A DNA stretch of 64,000 bases from an uncultured Bacteroidia bacterium (GTDB taxonomy: Bacteria; Bacteroidota; Bacteroidia; Bacteroidales; UBA932), in assembly GCA_902774155.1 (NCBI GenBank), contig CACYHF010000008.1:1-64000 (forward strand), read 5' to 3'. The translations under genes and the position numbers were made by a program. Within the stretch, counting starts at the first letter, position 1, and the number at the start of each line of letters is the position of its first letter. The notes beneath the pieces are model-generated. The model did not search any database and was not told where the DNA came from. It saw nothing but the letters and a program-made list of their open reading frames with translations. Of this stretch, positions 35,323 through 43,639 are shown piece after piece.

Positions 35323-36254
35323 ATACTGAGCGGCAGGATTTTGCCGAAAGAATCGTTGAAAGCCAGTTCCCCGGAAGTCATTTCGCGGAACTGGTTTTTG
35401 AATGCCTCGCGCACCACGGTTTCGCCCAGGGCAGCGCTGTAACCGTTGGAATAGAGGTTCAGAACCATAAAGGCGTCGCGGGGTGAAAGGATATCGGCCA
35501 CATTCTGCAGCAGGCCGAAGAGGAGCTCGTCCAGTTTCCACTTTTCGCCGTCGGGGCCGTGGCCGTAGGCGGGCGGATCCAGGATGATGCCGTCGTACTT
35601 ATTGCCGCGCTTGGCTTCCCGGCGCGCAAACTTCAGCGCGTCCTCCACCACCCAGCGGATGCCGTCCAGGCCGCTGCGTTCCATATTTTCGCGGGCCCAG
35701 GTGACCACCTGCCGGACGGAGTCCAGGTGGGTGACATCGGCCCCGGCGCATTTGGCGGCCAGGGAGGCGGCGCCGGTGTAGGCGAAGAGGTTCAGCACCT
35801 TGGGAGCAGGCAGGCCGTTGGCTTTATGGATGCGGCTCAAGCGGCTGGCTTCCTTGAAGATGAACTCCCAGTTGGGGGCCTGCTCGGGGAACACGCCCAC
35901 GTGCTTGAAGGCGGTGAGGCCCAGGCGCAGGTTCAGATGCAGGTCACTGGCGGCGTGCGTCTCCGCGTCCGGCTCCCCGTTGTACACGATGCTCCACTGG
36001 TCTTCCATCTTCTTGGTCTTGTTCCAGATACCGCTGTCTTCCTTGCCGGCCTTGCCGAAGCCCGCGCCGGGCTGGAAGGTCACGTGGCTCAGGCGTTTCC
36101 AATCGGCCTCCGGGAGGGAAGGCGTCCACAGGGCCTTGGGTTCCGGCCGGCGCAGTACGTACTTGCCGAAACGCTCCAGTTTCTCACCGTTGCCGCTGTC
36201 CAGAAGCTCGTAATCTTTCCAATAGGGTGCAGGGAATTCTACCGCCATATACAT
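35301..36254 (-). CDS. Class I SAM-dependent RNA methyltransferase (RlmI/RlmK-like)
   Basis: The product starts MYMAVEFPAPYWKDYELLDSG; the ATG six bases further in, at 36248, is equally possible. At about 317 residues it resembles COG1092 methyltransferases, with N-terminal GEKLERFGKYVLRRPEP, the SAM-binding LNLFAYTGAASLAAK, the acidic GADVTHLDS and catalytic-loop ILDPPAYGHG. The family methylates 23S rRNA bases. The N-terminal PUA domain of E. coli RlmI is not evident. A -7 element lies 12 bp upstream, so the leader is very short. Confidence 0.85.
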   Translation of the reverse strand: MYMAVEFPAPYWKDYELLDSGNGEKLERFGKYVLRRPEPKALWTPSLPEADWKRLSHVTFQPGAGFGKAGKEDSGIWNKTKKMEDQWSIVYNGEPDAETHAASDLHLNLRLGLTAFKHVGVFPEQAPNWEFIFKEASRLSRIHKANGLPAPKVLNLFAYTGAASLAAKCAGADVTHLDSVRQVVTWARENMERSGLDGIRWVVEDALKFARREAKRGNKYDGIILDPPAYGHGPDGEKWKLDELLFGLLQNVADILSPRDAFMVLNLYSNGYSAALGETVVREAFKNQFREMTSGELAFNDSFGKILPLSIYVRLKR

Positions 36255-36266
36255 TTGAATTTTCTG

Positions 36267-36274
36267 CAAAGATA
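36267..36274 (-). promoter_or_regulatory. -7 element for the RlmI-like gene
   Basis: Minus-strand TATCTTTG. Together with the pgk element it forms the near-palindrome CAAAGATAGTTATCTTTG, so the two promoters face away from each other only 2 bp apart. Confidence 0.7.
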
Positions 36275-36276
36275 GT

Positions 36277-36284
36277 TATCTTTG
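36277..36284 (+). promoter_or_regulatory. -7 element for pgk
   Basis: TATCTTTG lies 33 bp before the pgk ATG and is arranged back-to-back with the opposite -7 element. Confidence 0.75.
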
Positions 36285-36317
36285 TAAACTGGAACAATAT
36301 TAAAACCTTATATATCC

Positions 36318-37571
36318 ATGCAACAATTCATCGACAAGTACGACTTCACCGGCAAAAAAGCCATCGTGAGAGTAGATTTCAACGTTCCCCTGAACGAAAA
36401 TTTTGAAATTACCGACGACACCCGCATCCGCCGTGCCATGCCCACCCTCAAGAAGGTGCTGGCAGAAGGTGGTTCCCTCATCATTATGTCCCACCTGGGC
36501 CGTCCCAAGAAAGTGGATCCCAAATTCAGCCTCAAGCACATCGTGGGCCGCGTGAGCGAATGCCTGGGCGTTCCCGTCCAGTTTGCCGATGACTGCATGA
36601 AGGCCAAGGCCCAGGCCGATGCCCTGAAGCCCGGCGAGGCCCTCCTGCTGGAAAACCTCCGCTACTACGCAGAGGAAGAAGGCAAGCCCCGTGGACTGGC
36701 CGAAGATGCCACCGATGAGGAAAAGAAAGCCGCCAAGAAGGTGGTGAAGGAGTCCCAGAAGGAATTCGTCAAGACCCTTGCCTCCTACGCAGACTGCTAC
36801 ATCAACGACGCTTTCGGCACGGCCCACCGCGCCCACGCCTCCACCGCCCTCATCGCCGAATACTTCCCCAACGACAAGATGTTCGGCTACCTGATGGAAG
36901 GCGAAATCAAGGCCATCGACAACGTGCTCAAGAATGCCCAGCGTCCCCTGACCGCCATCATCGGCGGCTCCAAGGTGAGCTCCAAGCTGGCTGTGCTCAA
37001 GAACCTCGTGGGCAAGGTGGACAACCTCATCATCGGCGGTGGTATGGGTTATACCTTCATCAAGGCCCAGGGTGGCCACATCGGCAACTCCCTGCACGAG
37101 GACGAACTCATTCCCGATGCCCTCGAAATCATGAAGGAAGCCAAGGAGAAGGGCGTGAACCTTTCCCTGAGTGTTGCAACCGTCTGCGGACAGGCCTTTG
37201 ACAATGACACGCCCCGCCAGATCTTCCCCATCAACCAGATTCCCGACGAGTGGGAAGGCATGGACGCCGCTCCCGCCAGCCTGGAGAACTGGAAGAAGAT
37301 CATCCTGGCCTCCAAGACCGTCCTCTGGAACGGTCCCGTGGGTGTGTTCGAGCTCCCGAACTTCGCCAAAGGTACCCTCCAGATCGCCGAAGACCTGGCC
37401 GAAGCCACCAAGAACGGCGCCTACACCCTGGTAGGCGGCGGTGACTCCGTAGCAGCCGTTACCCAGATGGGCTATGCCGATAAGGTGAGCTACGTCTCCA
37501 CCGGCGGCGGCGCTATGCTGGAAGCCATCGAAGGCAAGATCCTCCCCGGCATCGCTGCCATCCAGGACTAA
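36318..37571 (+). CDS. pgk: Phosphoglycerate kinase
   Basis: A 417-residue glycolytic kinase making ATP from 1,3-bisphosphoglycerate. Signature [15 protein letters not shown] lies near residue 15, then [29 protein letters not shown], the hinge and nucleotide site [36 protein letters not shown], and the C-terminal GGGDSVAAV. It is a single gene behind its own promoter and ends two bases before a long palindromic repeat. Confidence 0.97.
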   Translation: MQQFIDKYDFTGKKAIVRVDFNVPLNENFEITDDTRIRRAMPTLKKVLAEGGSLIIMSHLGRPKKVDPKFSLKHIVGRVSECLGVPVQFADDCMKAKAQADALKPGEALLLENLRYYAEEEGKPRGLAEDATDEEKKAAKKVVKESQKEFVKTLASYADCYINDAFGTAHRAHASTALIAEYFPNDKMFGYLMEGEIKAIDNVLKNAQRPLTAIIGGSKVSSKLAVLKNLVGKVDNLIIGGGMGYTFIKAQGGHIGNSLHEDELIPDALEIMKEAKEKGVNLSLSVATVCGQAFDNDTPRQIFPINQIPDEWEGMDAAPASLENWKKIILASKTVLWNGPVGVFELPNFAKGTLQIAEDLAEATKNGAYTLVGGGDSVAAVTQMGYADKVSYVSTGGGAMLEAIEGKILPGIAAIQD

Positions 37572-37573
37572 TC

Positions 37574-37686
37574 TCCGTGACAGCCAAGTGGCTGATTGCC
37601 ACTAAGTTATATAAAAGTCCTCGTTCAAATTTTGAACGAGGACTTTCTTGTAAGTGTCTGTGAGTGAGCTGATTGGCTGTCACGGA
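37574..37686. repeat. GTCCTCGTTC palindrome family, copy 3, with terminal inverted repeats
   Basis: The element fills the whole gap between pgk and the convergent protease. Terminal arms TCCGTGACAGCCAA (37574-37587) and TTGGCTGTCACGGA (37673-37686) are perfect complements. In the centre AAAGTCCTCGTTCAAA and TTTGAACGAGGACTTT form a 33-bp palindrome. Left-side GTGGCTGATTGCCAC is a further small hairpin. It ends exactly at the protease stop codon. Confidence 0.9.
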
Positions 37687-40116
37687 CTATTTGAAGGCCT
37701 CTTCGATCTGGAGGGCCATCACCCGCCAGTGGGCGGCGGTGGCATCGGTTCCCTCCACTTTGGAGGCTTTGTCCATGATGTTCAGGAGTTCACCCACGAG
37801 CAGCGCACGGCTGGGAGAGGATTTGGAACGATCGGCCTTCACCACTTCCAGGGCGGTGTTCACAAAGCGGGTTTGCAGGTAGCGTCTGTAGCTGGACACC
37901 TTGGAGCCTTTCTCAAGCTCTGTGAAAATCATATTGTGCAGGTCTGACAGATAGTCTTCCGGCGTGTAGTCGCCCAGCTGGGCCATACGGTCCATGCGTT
38001 CCAGGCTCAGGAGAAAGCTGGTGCTGACCACGTTGTTGATGAGCGGATACAGCTTGGTTTCCGGCGTATCCGTAAGCTGATAGATATAGGAAGGTTCCAC
38101 CAGCCATTCCGGCTTGTTGAACAGGCGTTCGTTCAGGAAATCCAGGCACTTCTTCTGGTGCTTTTTGGGCACGGGGGCATACTTGGTGCCTTTCTGCTCG
38201 ATGGATACGTTGGTGATGTACCGTCCGCCGATATTCATGGCCACGTGGCCCATATAGCGGCCGTACTGCTGCACCACGGCGTTGTACATCCGGTTCAGGT
38301 TGGTGTACATATTGGCTTCCTCGGCATTCCAGGCCGGGAGTTCTCCAATGATGCGCTTCAGGTTGGCAATACCGTATTCGCTGGCGGCCACGGCGTCGTC
38401 GCCCAGGTCTTCGCTCTGGGCGCGGGGATCCTGGTCATAGCCTTCACCGCCGAACCACAGCTTGGGATCGGCCTTCAGGCGGGCGATGATTTCCTTGTTC
38501 CACCACAGATGGTCTTCCTTGGGATCTTCGATATAGGTGGGTTTGTAGCCGAACTCGATGGCCCACTTGTCGTAGGTATTGATGCGGGGATAGAGACCGT
38601 CCTTGCCAATCTTGTCTTCCGGCTGGGCCACGTAGTTGAAGCGGGCGTAGTCCATAATGGAAACGGTGTGGCCGTTGGCTTCCACCCAGGCTTTGTCGCG
38701 CAGTTTCTTAACGGGCGTGAAGCTGGAGGAACCCTTGTTGTGGCGCAGGCCCAGGGTATGGCCCACCTCGTGGGAGGAGACGAAGCGGATGAGATCGCCC
38801 ATGAGTTCGTCGCTGTATTTGAAACTTCGGGCGCGGGGATCCACGGCGGCCACCTGTACCTGGTACCAGTCGTGCACCAGGGTCATTACATTGTGATACC
38901 AGCCGATATGGCTTTCCAGGATTTCTCCGCTGCGGGGGTCGTGCACGTTGGGACCATAGGCGTTGGCGACGGGAGAGGCCAGGTAGCGGATTACGGAGAA
39001 ACGGGCGTCTTCCATGCTCATTCCCAGTTCTTCGGCGTTCTCCGGCCATTCTTCGGCCCGGATGGCGTTTTTCCAACCGGCCTGTTCGAAGGCCTTCTGC
39101 CAGTCGTTCACACCTGCGATCAGGTACGGACGCCACTGCTTGGGCGTAGCGGGGTCGATGTAATAGACGATGGGCTTGACGGGCTCCACCAGTTCGCCGC
39201 GCTTCTGCTTCTCCACGTCCTCGGGACGGGCTTCCAGGCGCCAGCGGGTGATATAACGGATCTGCTCCACGCCTTGTTGCTCGTCGGAGAAATGGGTGTA
39301 GCCGCCGGCGAAATATCCCACGCGGGGATCGAACCAGCGCTGCTGCATAGGGACTTCCGGCAGCAAGATGATGGAGGTGTTCAGCACGATGGTAACCACT
39401 CCGGTTTCGCGGCCGGCGGGCAGGCTGGTGCTGCGGGACGGGCCTCCGGGAGCAGCGCCGGGAGCGCCGCTGGGCATAGGCTGGTTGTAACCATAGGTCT
39501 TGGTTACGGTCACTTCCGTATTAATAGGATAGGTGCGGATGCTCTGGATGAAGCTGGCGTCGTTTTTAATGCCGGCCAGGTTGTACTGCTTCTTGGTGCG
39601 GCTGTCCAGCGAGAAGATCTGCAGGTCTCCTTCAAAAAGGCTGTTGGCCTTGATGCGGGTGGTACCGGCCGATGCATTCTTTTCCGGCTTGAAAGAAGCC
39701 ACGATGGGGTTTTCGGAGCTCACGCGCACGGCCTGGGCGATGGCATCGGCCTGCGGCGCCTCCACGTTTACCACATCCACGCGCAGCAGGAGGTTGCCGG
39801 TGGGGGCTTTCTCCCAGTACAGCATAACGTCGTTCACCTCTTCACCGCCGTACACGCCGGCGCCCATCGTATTGGCTGCGTAGCGGGTGACGGCCAGCAG
39901 GCGGCGTCCCAGCAAGGCGTCCGGAATCTCCAGATACCAGTCTTTCTCGTTCTGGGCTACGGAAAAGAGACCCTGGCTGAAAGTCAGGTTCACCGGAGTT
40001 TCTTTCTTTTCTTCGGGTTTGTCTTTGGGACCGGCGCCCGGACGCGGCGGACGCTCCTGGGCCAGCATGCTTACGCACAGCGCGCAGGCAAGCAGTGAAA
40101 TAAGGGCTCTTTTCAT
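37687..40116 (-). CDS. Zinc-dependent metalloprotease (DUF5117/DUF5118 type)
   Basis: An 809-residue exported protease. The signal peptide is MKRALISLLACALCVSMLAQ, followed by a proline/charged segment and a long N-terminal DUF5118/5117 region (GLFSVAQNEKDWYLEIPDALLGRRLL). The metzincin-like zinc motif HEVGHTLGLRHN lies near residue 445. VSIMDYARFNYVAQPEDKIG matches the Met-turn area. The low-complexity loop SGAPGAAPGGPS interrupts the N-terminal region. The family is abundant in Bacteroidota; substrates are unknown. It is followed downstream by the repeat and preceded by lgt (12 bp gap), suggesting an lgt-protease transcript. Confidence 0.88.
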   Translation of the reverse strand: MKRALISLLACALCVSMLAQERPPRPGAGPKDKPEEKKETPVNLTFSQGLFSVAQNEKDWYLEIPDALLGRRLLAVTRYAANTMGAGVYGGEEVNDVMLYWEKAPTGNLLLRVDVVNVEAPQADAIAQAVRVSSENPIVASFKPEKNASAGTTRIKANSLFEGDLQIFSLDSRTKKQYNLAGIKNDASFIQSIRTYPINTEVTVTKTYGYNQPMPSGAPGAAPGGPSRSTSLPAGRETGVVTIVLNTSIILLPEVPMQQRWFDPRVGYFAGGYTHFSDEQQGVEQIRYITRWRLEARPEDVEKQKRGELVEPVKPIVYYIDPATPKQWRPYLIAGVNDWQKAFEQAGWKNAIRAEEWPENAEELGMSMEDARFSVIRYLASPVANAYGPNVHDPRSGEILESHIGWYHNVMTLVHDWYQVQVAAVDPRARSFKYSDELMGDLIRFVSSHEVGHTLGLRHNKGSSSFTPVKKLRDKAWVEANGHTVSIMDYARFNYVAQPEDKIGKDGLYPRINTYDKWAIEFGYKPTYIEDPKEDHLWWNKEIIARLKADPKLWFGGEGYDQDPRAQSEDLGDDAVAASEYGIANLKRIIGELPAWNAEEANMYTNLNRMYNAVVQQYGRYMGHVAMNIGGRYITNVSIEQKGTKYAPVPKKHQKKCLDFLNERLFNKPEWLVEPSYIYQLTDTPETKLYPLINNVVSTSFLLSLERMDRMAQLGDYTPEDYLSDLHNMIFTELEKGSKVSSYRRYLQTRFVNTALEVVKADRSKSSPSRALLVGELLNIMDKASKVEGTDATAAHWRVMALQIEEAFK

Positions 40117-40128
40117 ATTGATTAAGGA

Positions 40129-41022
40129 TTATTTGTTCAGCGGACGGGCGTAATGGGTTTCGGGCTTGGCTTTGGGGCCGGACGGTTTTTCCGGGGAAGT
40201 GGCCCGGGCGGGAATCTTTTTCACGTAGGCGTACACCAGGAAGCCGATGCCCAGCAGGATGAAGGGAATGCTCAGAATCTGGCCCATGTTCAGGACCATA
40301 TCGGCCTCGAACGCCACCTGGTCGTTCTTGATGAACTCGATGAGGAAGCGGGAACCGAAGCACACCGTAAAGAAAATCCCCACGTAGGTGCCGCGCCAGG
40401 TGCTGTCCAGTTTTTTCCAGTACAGCCACATGAGGCCGATGCCCAGCAGGAGGTAGGTGAGGGCCTCGTACAGCTGGGTGGGATGGCAGGGGACCGTTTC
40501 CCCGTTGCGCTCGAAGACAAAGCCCCAGGGCAGGGAAGTGGGGCCGCCGTAAATTTCTGAGTTGAAGAGGTTCCCCAGCCGGATGAAACAGGCGGCAAAG
40601 GAGATGGGAATCACAAGATGATCCAGCACCCACATCATGTCGAAGCCGTTGGCGGGGCCGTACTTGCGGGCATACCACCAGATACCCAGGATAATGGCGA
40701 TGGTGCCGCCGTGGCTGGCCAGGCCGCCCTTCCAGGGCATGAAGATTTCCCAGAATCCGGTCCAGCTGCCGAAGTAGTAATCCGGCTGATAGAAGATGCA
40801 GTGTCCCAGCCGGGCGCCCACGATGGTGCAGATCAGGAGCATATACAGCAGGGGGTCCAGCAGGGCGGTGTCTATCTTTTCCCGTACGAAGAAACTCTTC
40901 ATGATGTACCAGCCCAGGATGAAGCCGCTCACGAACAGCAGCGAATACCACCTGAGTTCGAACCCGCCGATATGCAAAATGACGGGATCAACATTCCAGT
41001 GAACTACCAAAAAATCTATCAT
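40129..41022 (-). CDS. lgt: Prolipoprotein diacylglyceryl transferase
   Basis: A 297-residue inner-membrane enzyme that attaches diacylglycerol to the lipobox Cys of prolipoproteins. Seven membrane helices are expected. Lgt features are GARLGHCIFY, the signature RLGNLFNSEIYG, and HPTQLYEALTYLLLG. The C-terminus is a hydrophilic basic tail. A -7 element lies only 8 bp before the ATG, so the message would be nearly leaderless. It fits with lipoproteins seen here (GH3 protein, RND adaptor). Confidence 0.95.
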   Translation of the reverse strand: MIDFLVVHWNVDPVILHIGGFELRWYSLLFVSGFILGWYIMKSFFVREKIDTALLDPLLYMLLICTIVGARLGHCIFYQPDYYFGSWTGFWEIFMPWKGGLASHGGTIAIILGIWWYARKYGPANGFDMMWVLDHLVIPISFAACFIRLGNLFNSEIYGGPTSLPWGFVFERNGETVPCHPTQLYEALTYLLLGIGLMWLYWKKLDSTWRGTYVGIFFTVCFGSRFLIEFIKNDQVAFEADMVLNMGQILSIPFILLGIGFLVYAYVKKIPARATSPEKPSGPKAKPETHYARPLNK

Positions 41023-41030
41023 AGCAAGGA

Positions 41031-41038
41031 CAAAGATA
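41031..41038 (-). promoter_or_regulatory. -7 element for lgt
   Basis: Minus-strand TATCTTTG, 8 bp before the start codon. Confidence 0.65.
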
Positions 41039-41062
41039 GTAAAATTTTACAGATATGTTTCT

Positions 41063-41094
41063 TTTGCACAGGCGTGATTTTTGTAGTAAATTTG
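41063..41094 (+). promoter_or_regulatory. Promoter of the RND efflux operon
   Basis: TTTG at 41063-41066 and TAAATTTG at 41087-41094 are separated by 20 bp, a full -33/-7 match. The TolC-like gene starts 19 bp downstream. No operator-like repeat was noticed. Confidence 0.85.
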
Positions 41095-41113
41095 CAACTC
41101 TTAAGTTAGTTGT

Positions 41114-42610
41114 ATGTATTTGAAAAAGATATTTCTTGTGCTCGCGTTGCTGATTCCCGGCCTGGCATGGGCACAGTTTCAGGGGACAGAACGTCCCGCG
41201 GGAGACAGCACGCTGGTTCTGAGTCTGGAGGACGCCATCCGCATTGCCCTGTCGGAGAACACATCCGTGAAAGTGGCCGATATGGAAATCCGGCGTCAGA
41301 AATACGCCCACAAGGGCACCTACGCCGCCCTGTTCCCGCAGGTTAACGGTTCGGGATCTTATCAGCGCACCATCAAAAAGCAGGTGATGTATATGGGCGG
41401 CGGAGACGACAGCGGCTCCGGTTCCGGCAGCTCCGGCGGCATGTTCGACAGCATCCTGGCGCCCATTGAGTGGTACCTGAACCAACTCATCGCGCAGGCT
41501 CCCGGCCCTATCCTGCCCTATGTCCCCGAACCCACGCCGGAACAGGACAACTCCGGCGGAATCGCCGTGGGTAGGCTCAACACCTGGAGCGCCGGCATCA
41601 GCGCGTCCATGCCCCTGGTGAACGCCCAGCTCTGGAAGAGCATCTCCATATCGGCCGACCAGGTGGAACTGGCGGTGGAAAAGGCCCGCGAAAGCCGCCT
41701 GAGCACCGTCACCTCCGTGAAGCAGGCCTATTATGCCGTGCTGCTGGCCAAAGAAGCTTTCGAGGTGTATAAGCAGGTGTACGAGAACGCCGTGGAGAAT
41801 TTCCGGCAGACGGAAAAGAAATACAATGTGCAGAAGGCCTCCGAACTGGACCTCACCCGGGCCAAGAGCAACGTGGCCGCCGCCGTCCCCAACGTATACA
41901 ATGCGGAAAGCAGCATCCTGCTGGCCCTGTGGCAGCTGAAGGCCGTTATGGGCCTGGACCTGGAGCGTGAGATTGACGTGAAGGGCAGCCTGGAAGACTA
42001 CGCCCAGACCATGTTCCGGGATATGAACGAAGGCGAATACGCAGACCTGGACCGCAACACCACCCTCCGGCAACTGGATATGCAGGCCCGGCAGCTGGCC
42101 AAGACCGTGCGGATGCAGCAGTATGCCTACATCCCCACGCTGAGCCTGAGCTTCACCTACAGCTTCAACGCCATGACGGACAACTTCAAGTTCAGTGAAT
42201 ACCATTGGACGCCTTACTCCTTCGTGGGCCTGAGCCTGAGCATCCCCATTTTCTCCGGCGGCCAGCGTCTTTACACCATCAAGCAAACACGCGTCCAGGC
42301 CGATGAACTGGTCCTCCAGCGGGAGAACACCGAGCGGCAGCTCCGGATCGGCATCCACCAGAACCTCCAGTCGATGGAGACGGCTATGCGCACCTACGAC
42401 GCCGCCAAGGACGCCGTGGGGACAGCGCAGAAGGCGTACAACATTACCGCCGCCAGCTACCAGCTGGGCAAGAGCACGCTCACAGACCTGAGCAACACGG
42501 AGCTCACGCTCACCCAGACCCGGCTGCAGGCTGCACAGGCCGTGTATAATTTTGTAGTGGCCAAGGCCAGCCTGGAGCAGACCCTGGGTTACGATTTCAC
42601 CGAAAAATAA
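41114..42610 (+). CDS. TolC family outer membrane efflux protein
   Basis: A 498-residue outer-membrane channel component. It has an N-terminal signal peptide (LKKIFLVLALLIPGLAWAQ), then two helical coiled-coil repeats typical of TolC. The first holds LEDAIRIALSENTSVKVADMEIRRQ and the second YSFVGLSLSIPIFSGGQRLYTIKQTR. A Gly/Ser-rich stretch (SGSGSSGG, near residue 95) is inserted after the first strand. First gene of the operon TolC-adaptor-RND. Confidence 0.92.
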   Translation: MYLKKIFLVLALLIPGLAWAQFQGTERPAGDSTLVLSLEDAIRIALSENTSVKVADMEIRRQKYAHKGTYAALFPQVNGSGSYQRTIKKQVMYMGGGDDSGSGSGSSGGMFDSILAPIEWYLNQLIAQAPGPILPYVPEPTPEQDNSGGIAVGRLNTWSAGISASMPLVNAQLWKSISISADQVELAVEKARESRLSTVTSVKQAYYAVLLAKEAFEVYKQVYENAVENFRQTEKKYNVQKASELDLTRAKSNVAAAVPNVYNAESSILLALWQLKAVMGLDLEREIDVKGSLEDYAQTMFRDMNEGEYADLDRNTTLRQLDMQARQLAKTVRMQQYAYIPTLSLSFTYSFNAMTDNFKFSEYHWTPYSFVGLSLSIPIFSGGQRLYTIKQTRVQADELVLQRENTERQLRIGIHQNLQSMETAMRTYDAAKDAVGTAQKAYNITAASYQLGKSTLTDLSNTELTLTQTRLQAAQAVYNFVVAKASLEQTLGYDFTEK

Positions 42611-42625
42611 AAGAAGAAGAGATAT

Positions 42626-43639
42626 ATGAACAAGTATGTAGCAATCCTCTCCGCCCTGGTTGCCGCGGTGGCCTGCGGAAACAATGGCGCCGGCACCGCC
42701 GGACCGGCTGCCGAAGCTGCGTTGCCCAACGTGGAAGTAACCACCGCCGTGCTCCGCGACGTCCCTCAGGACAACACCTATGCCGCCAACGTGCAGGCCT
42801 GGGCCGTGAACAACATTATGCCGCAGACCGGCGGCCGCATCCGCAAGATCAACGTGGAGGTGGGCGACTATGTGAACAAGGGTCAGATCCTGGCCGAAAT
42901 GGACCGCCTCCAGCTGGACCAGCTGGAACTGCAGGTAAAGAACGATGATATCGAATATGCCCGTCTGAAGGGCCTGCTGGCCGAAGGCGGCGTAACCCAG
43001 AGTGACTTCGAAACTGCCGAATTGAACTATCAACTGCGCAAGACCAATCTGGAGAATACCCGGGAAAATACCATCCTGCGCAGCCCCATCAGCGGTTATG
43101 TGAGCGCCCGCAACTTTGACGCCGGGGATATGTTCTCCCTGAGCGCCCCGCTCTTCGTGGTGCAGCAGGTTACTCCCGTGAAGCTCCTGGTGGGCATTTC
43201 GGAGAGCGAATATACCAAAGTGAAGAAGGGCGATGTGGTTCACATCACCGTGGATGCCATCCCGGGACGCGAATTCACCGGCAAGGTGGAGCGCCTGTAT
43301 CCCACTATGGATGCTACCACCCACACTTTCAAGGTGGAGGTGAACGTTCCCAACTCGGACCGCGTGCTGCGTCCCGGTATGTATGCCCGCGTGACGGTGA
43401 ACTTCGGCACGCGCCGCAGCGTGATTGTGCCGGACCAGGCCCTGGTGAAGCAGGAAGGCACCGGTACGCGCTTCATCTATGTGCTGCAGGCCGATAACAC
43501 CGTGAGCTATGTGCCGGTGACCATCGGCCGCCACATCGGCCGGGAATATGAAATCCTTGAAGGCCTGGAAGCAGGCAGTCAGATTGTGGTGAAAGGCCAA
43601 TCCCTCCTCAGAGACGGCGTTAAGGTGAACGTACTATGA
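42626..43639 (+). CDS. RND efflux periplasmic adaptor (membrane fusion protein)
   Basis: A 337-residue adaptor linking the inner-membrane pump to the TolC-like channel. The N-terminus ends in VAAVAC (Cys17), so it is a lipoprotein. The split biotinyl-lipoyl-like domain shows GGRIRKINVEVGDYVNKGQILAEMD and later ILRSPISGYVSARNFDAGDM. The beta-barrel domain has ITVDAIPGREFTGKVERLYP. The helical hairpin between the lipoyl halves is short. The stop overlaps the RND pump start by 4 bp. Confidence 0.93.
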   Translation: MNKYVAILSALVAAVACGNNGAGTAGPAAEAALPNVEVTTAVLRDVPQDNTYAANVQAWAVNNIMPQTGGRIRKINVEVGDYVNKGQILAEMDRLQLDQLELQVKNDDIEYARLKGLLAEGGVTQSDFETAELNYQLRKTNLENTRENTILRSPISGYVSARNFDAGDMFSLSAPLFVVQQVTPVKLLVGISESEYTKVKKGDVVHITVDAIPGREFTGKVERLYPTMDATTHTFKVEVNVPNSDRVLRPGMYARVTVNFGTRRSVIVPDQALVKQEGTGTRFIYVLQADNTVSYVPVTIGRHIGREYEILEGLEAGSQIVVKGQSLLRDGVKVNVL

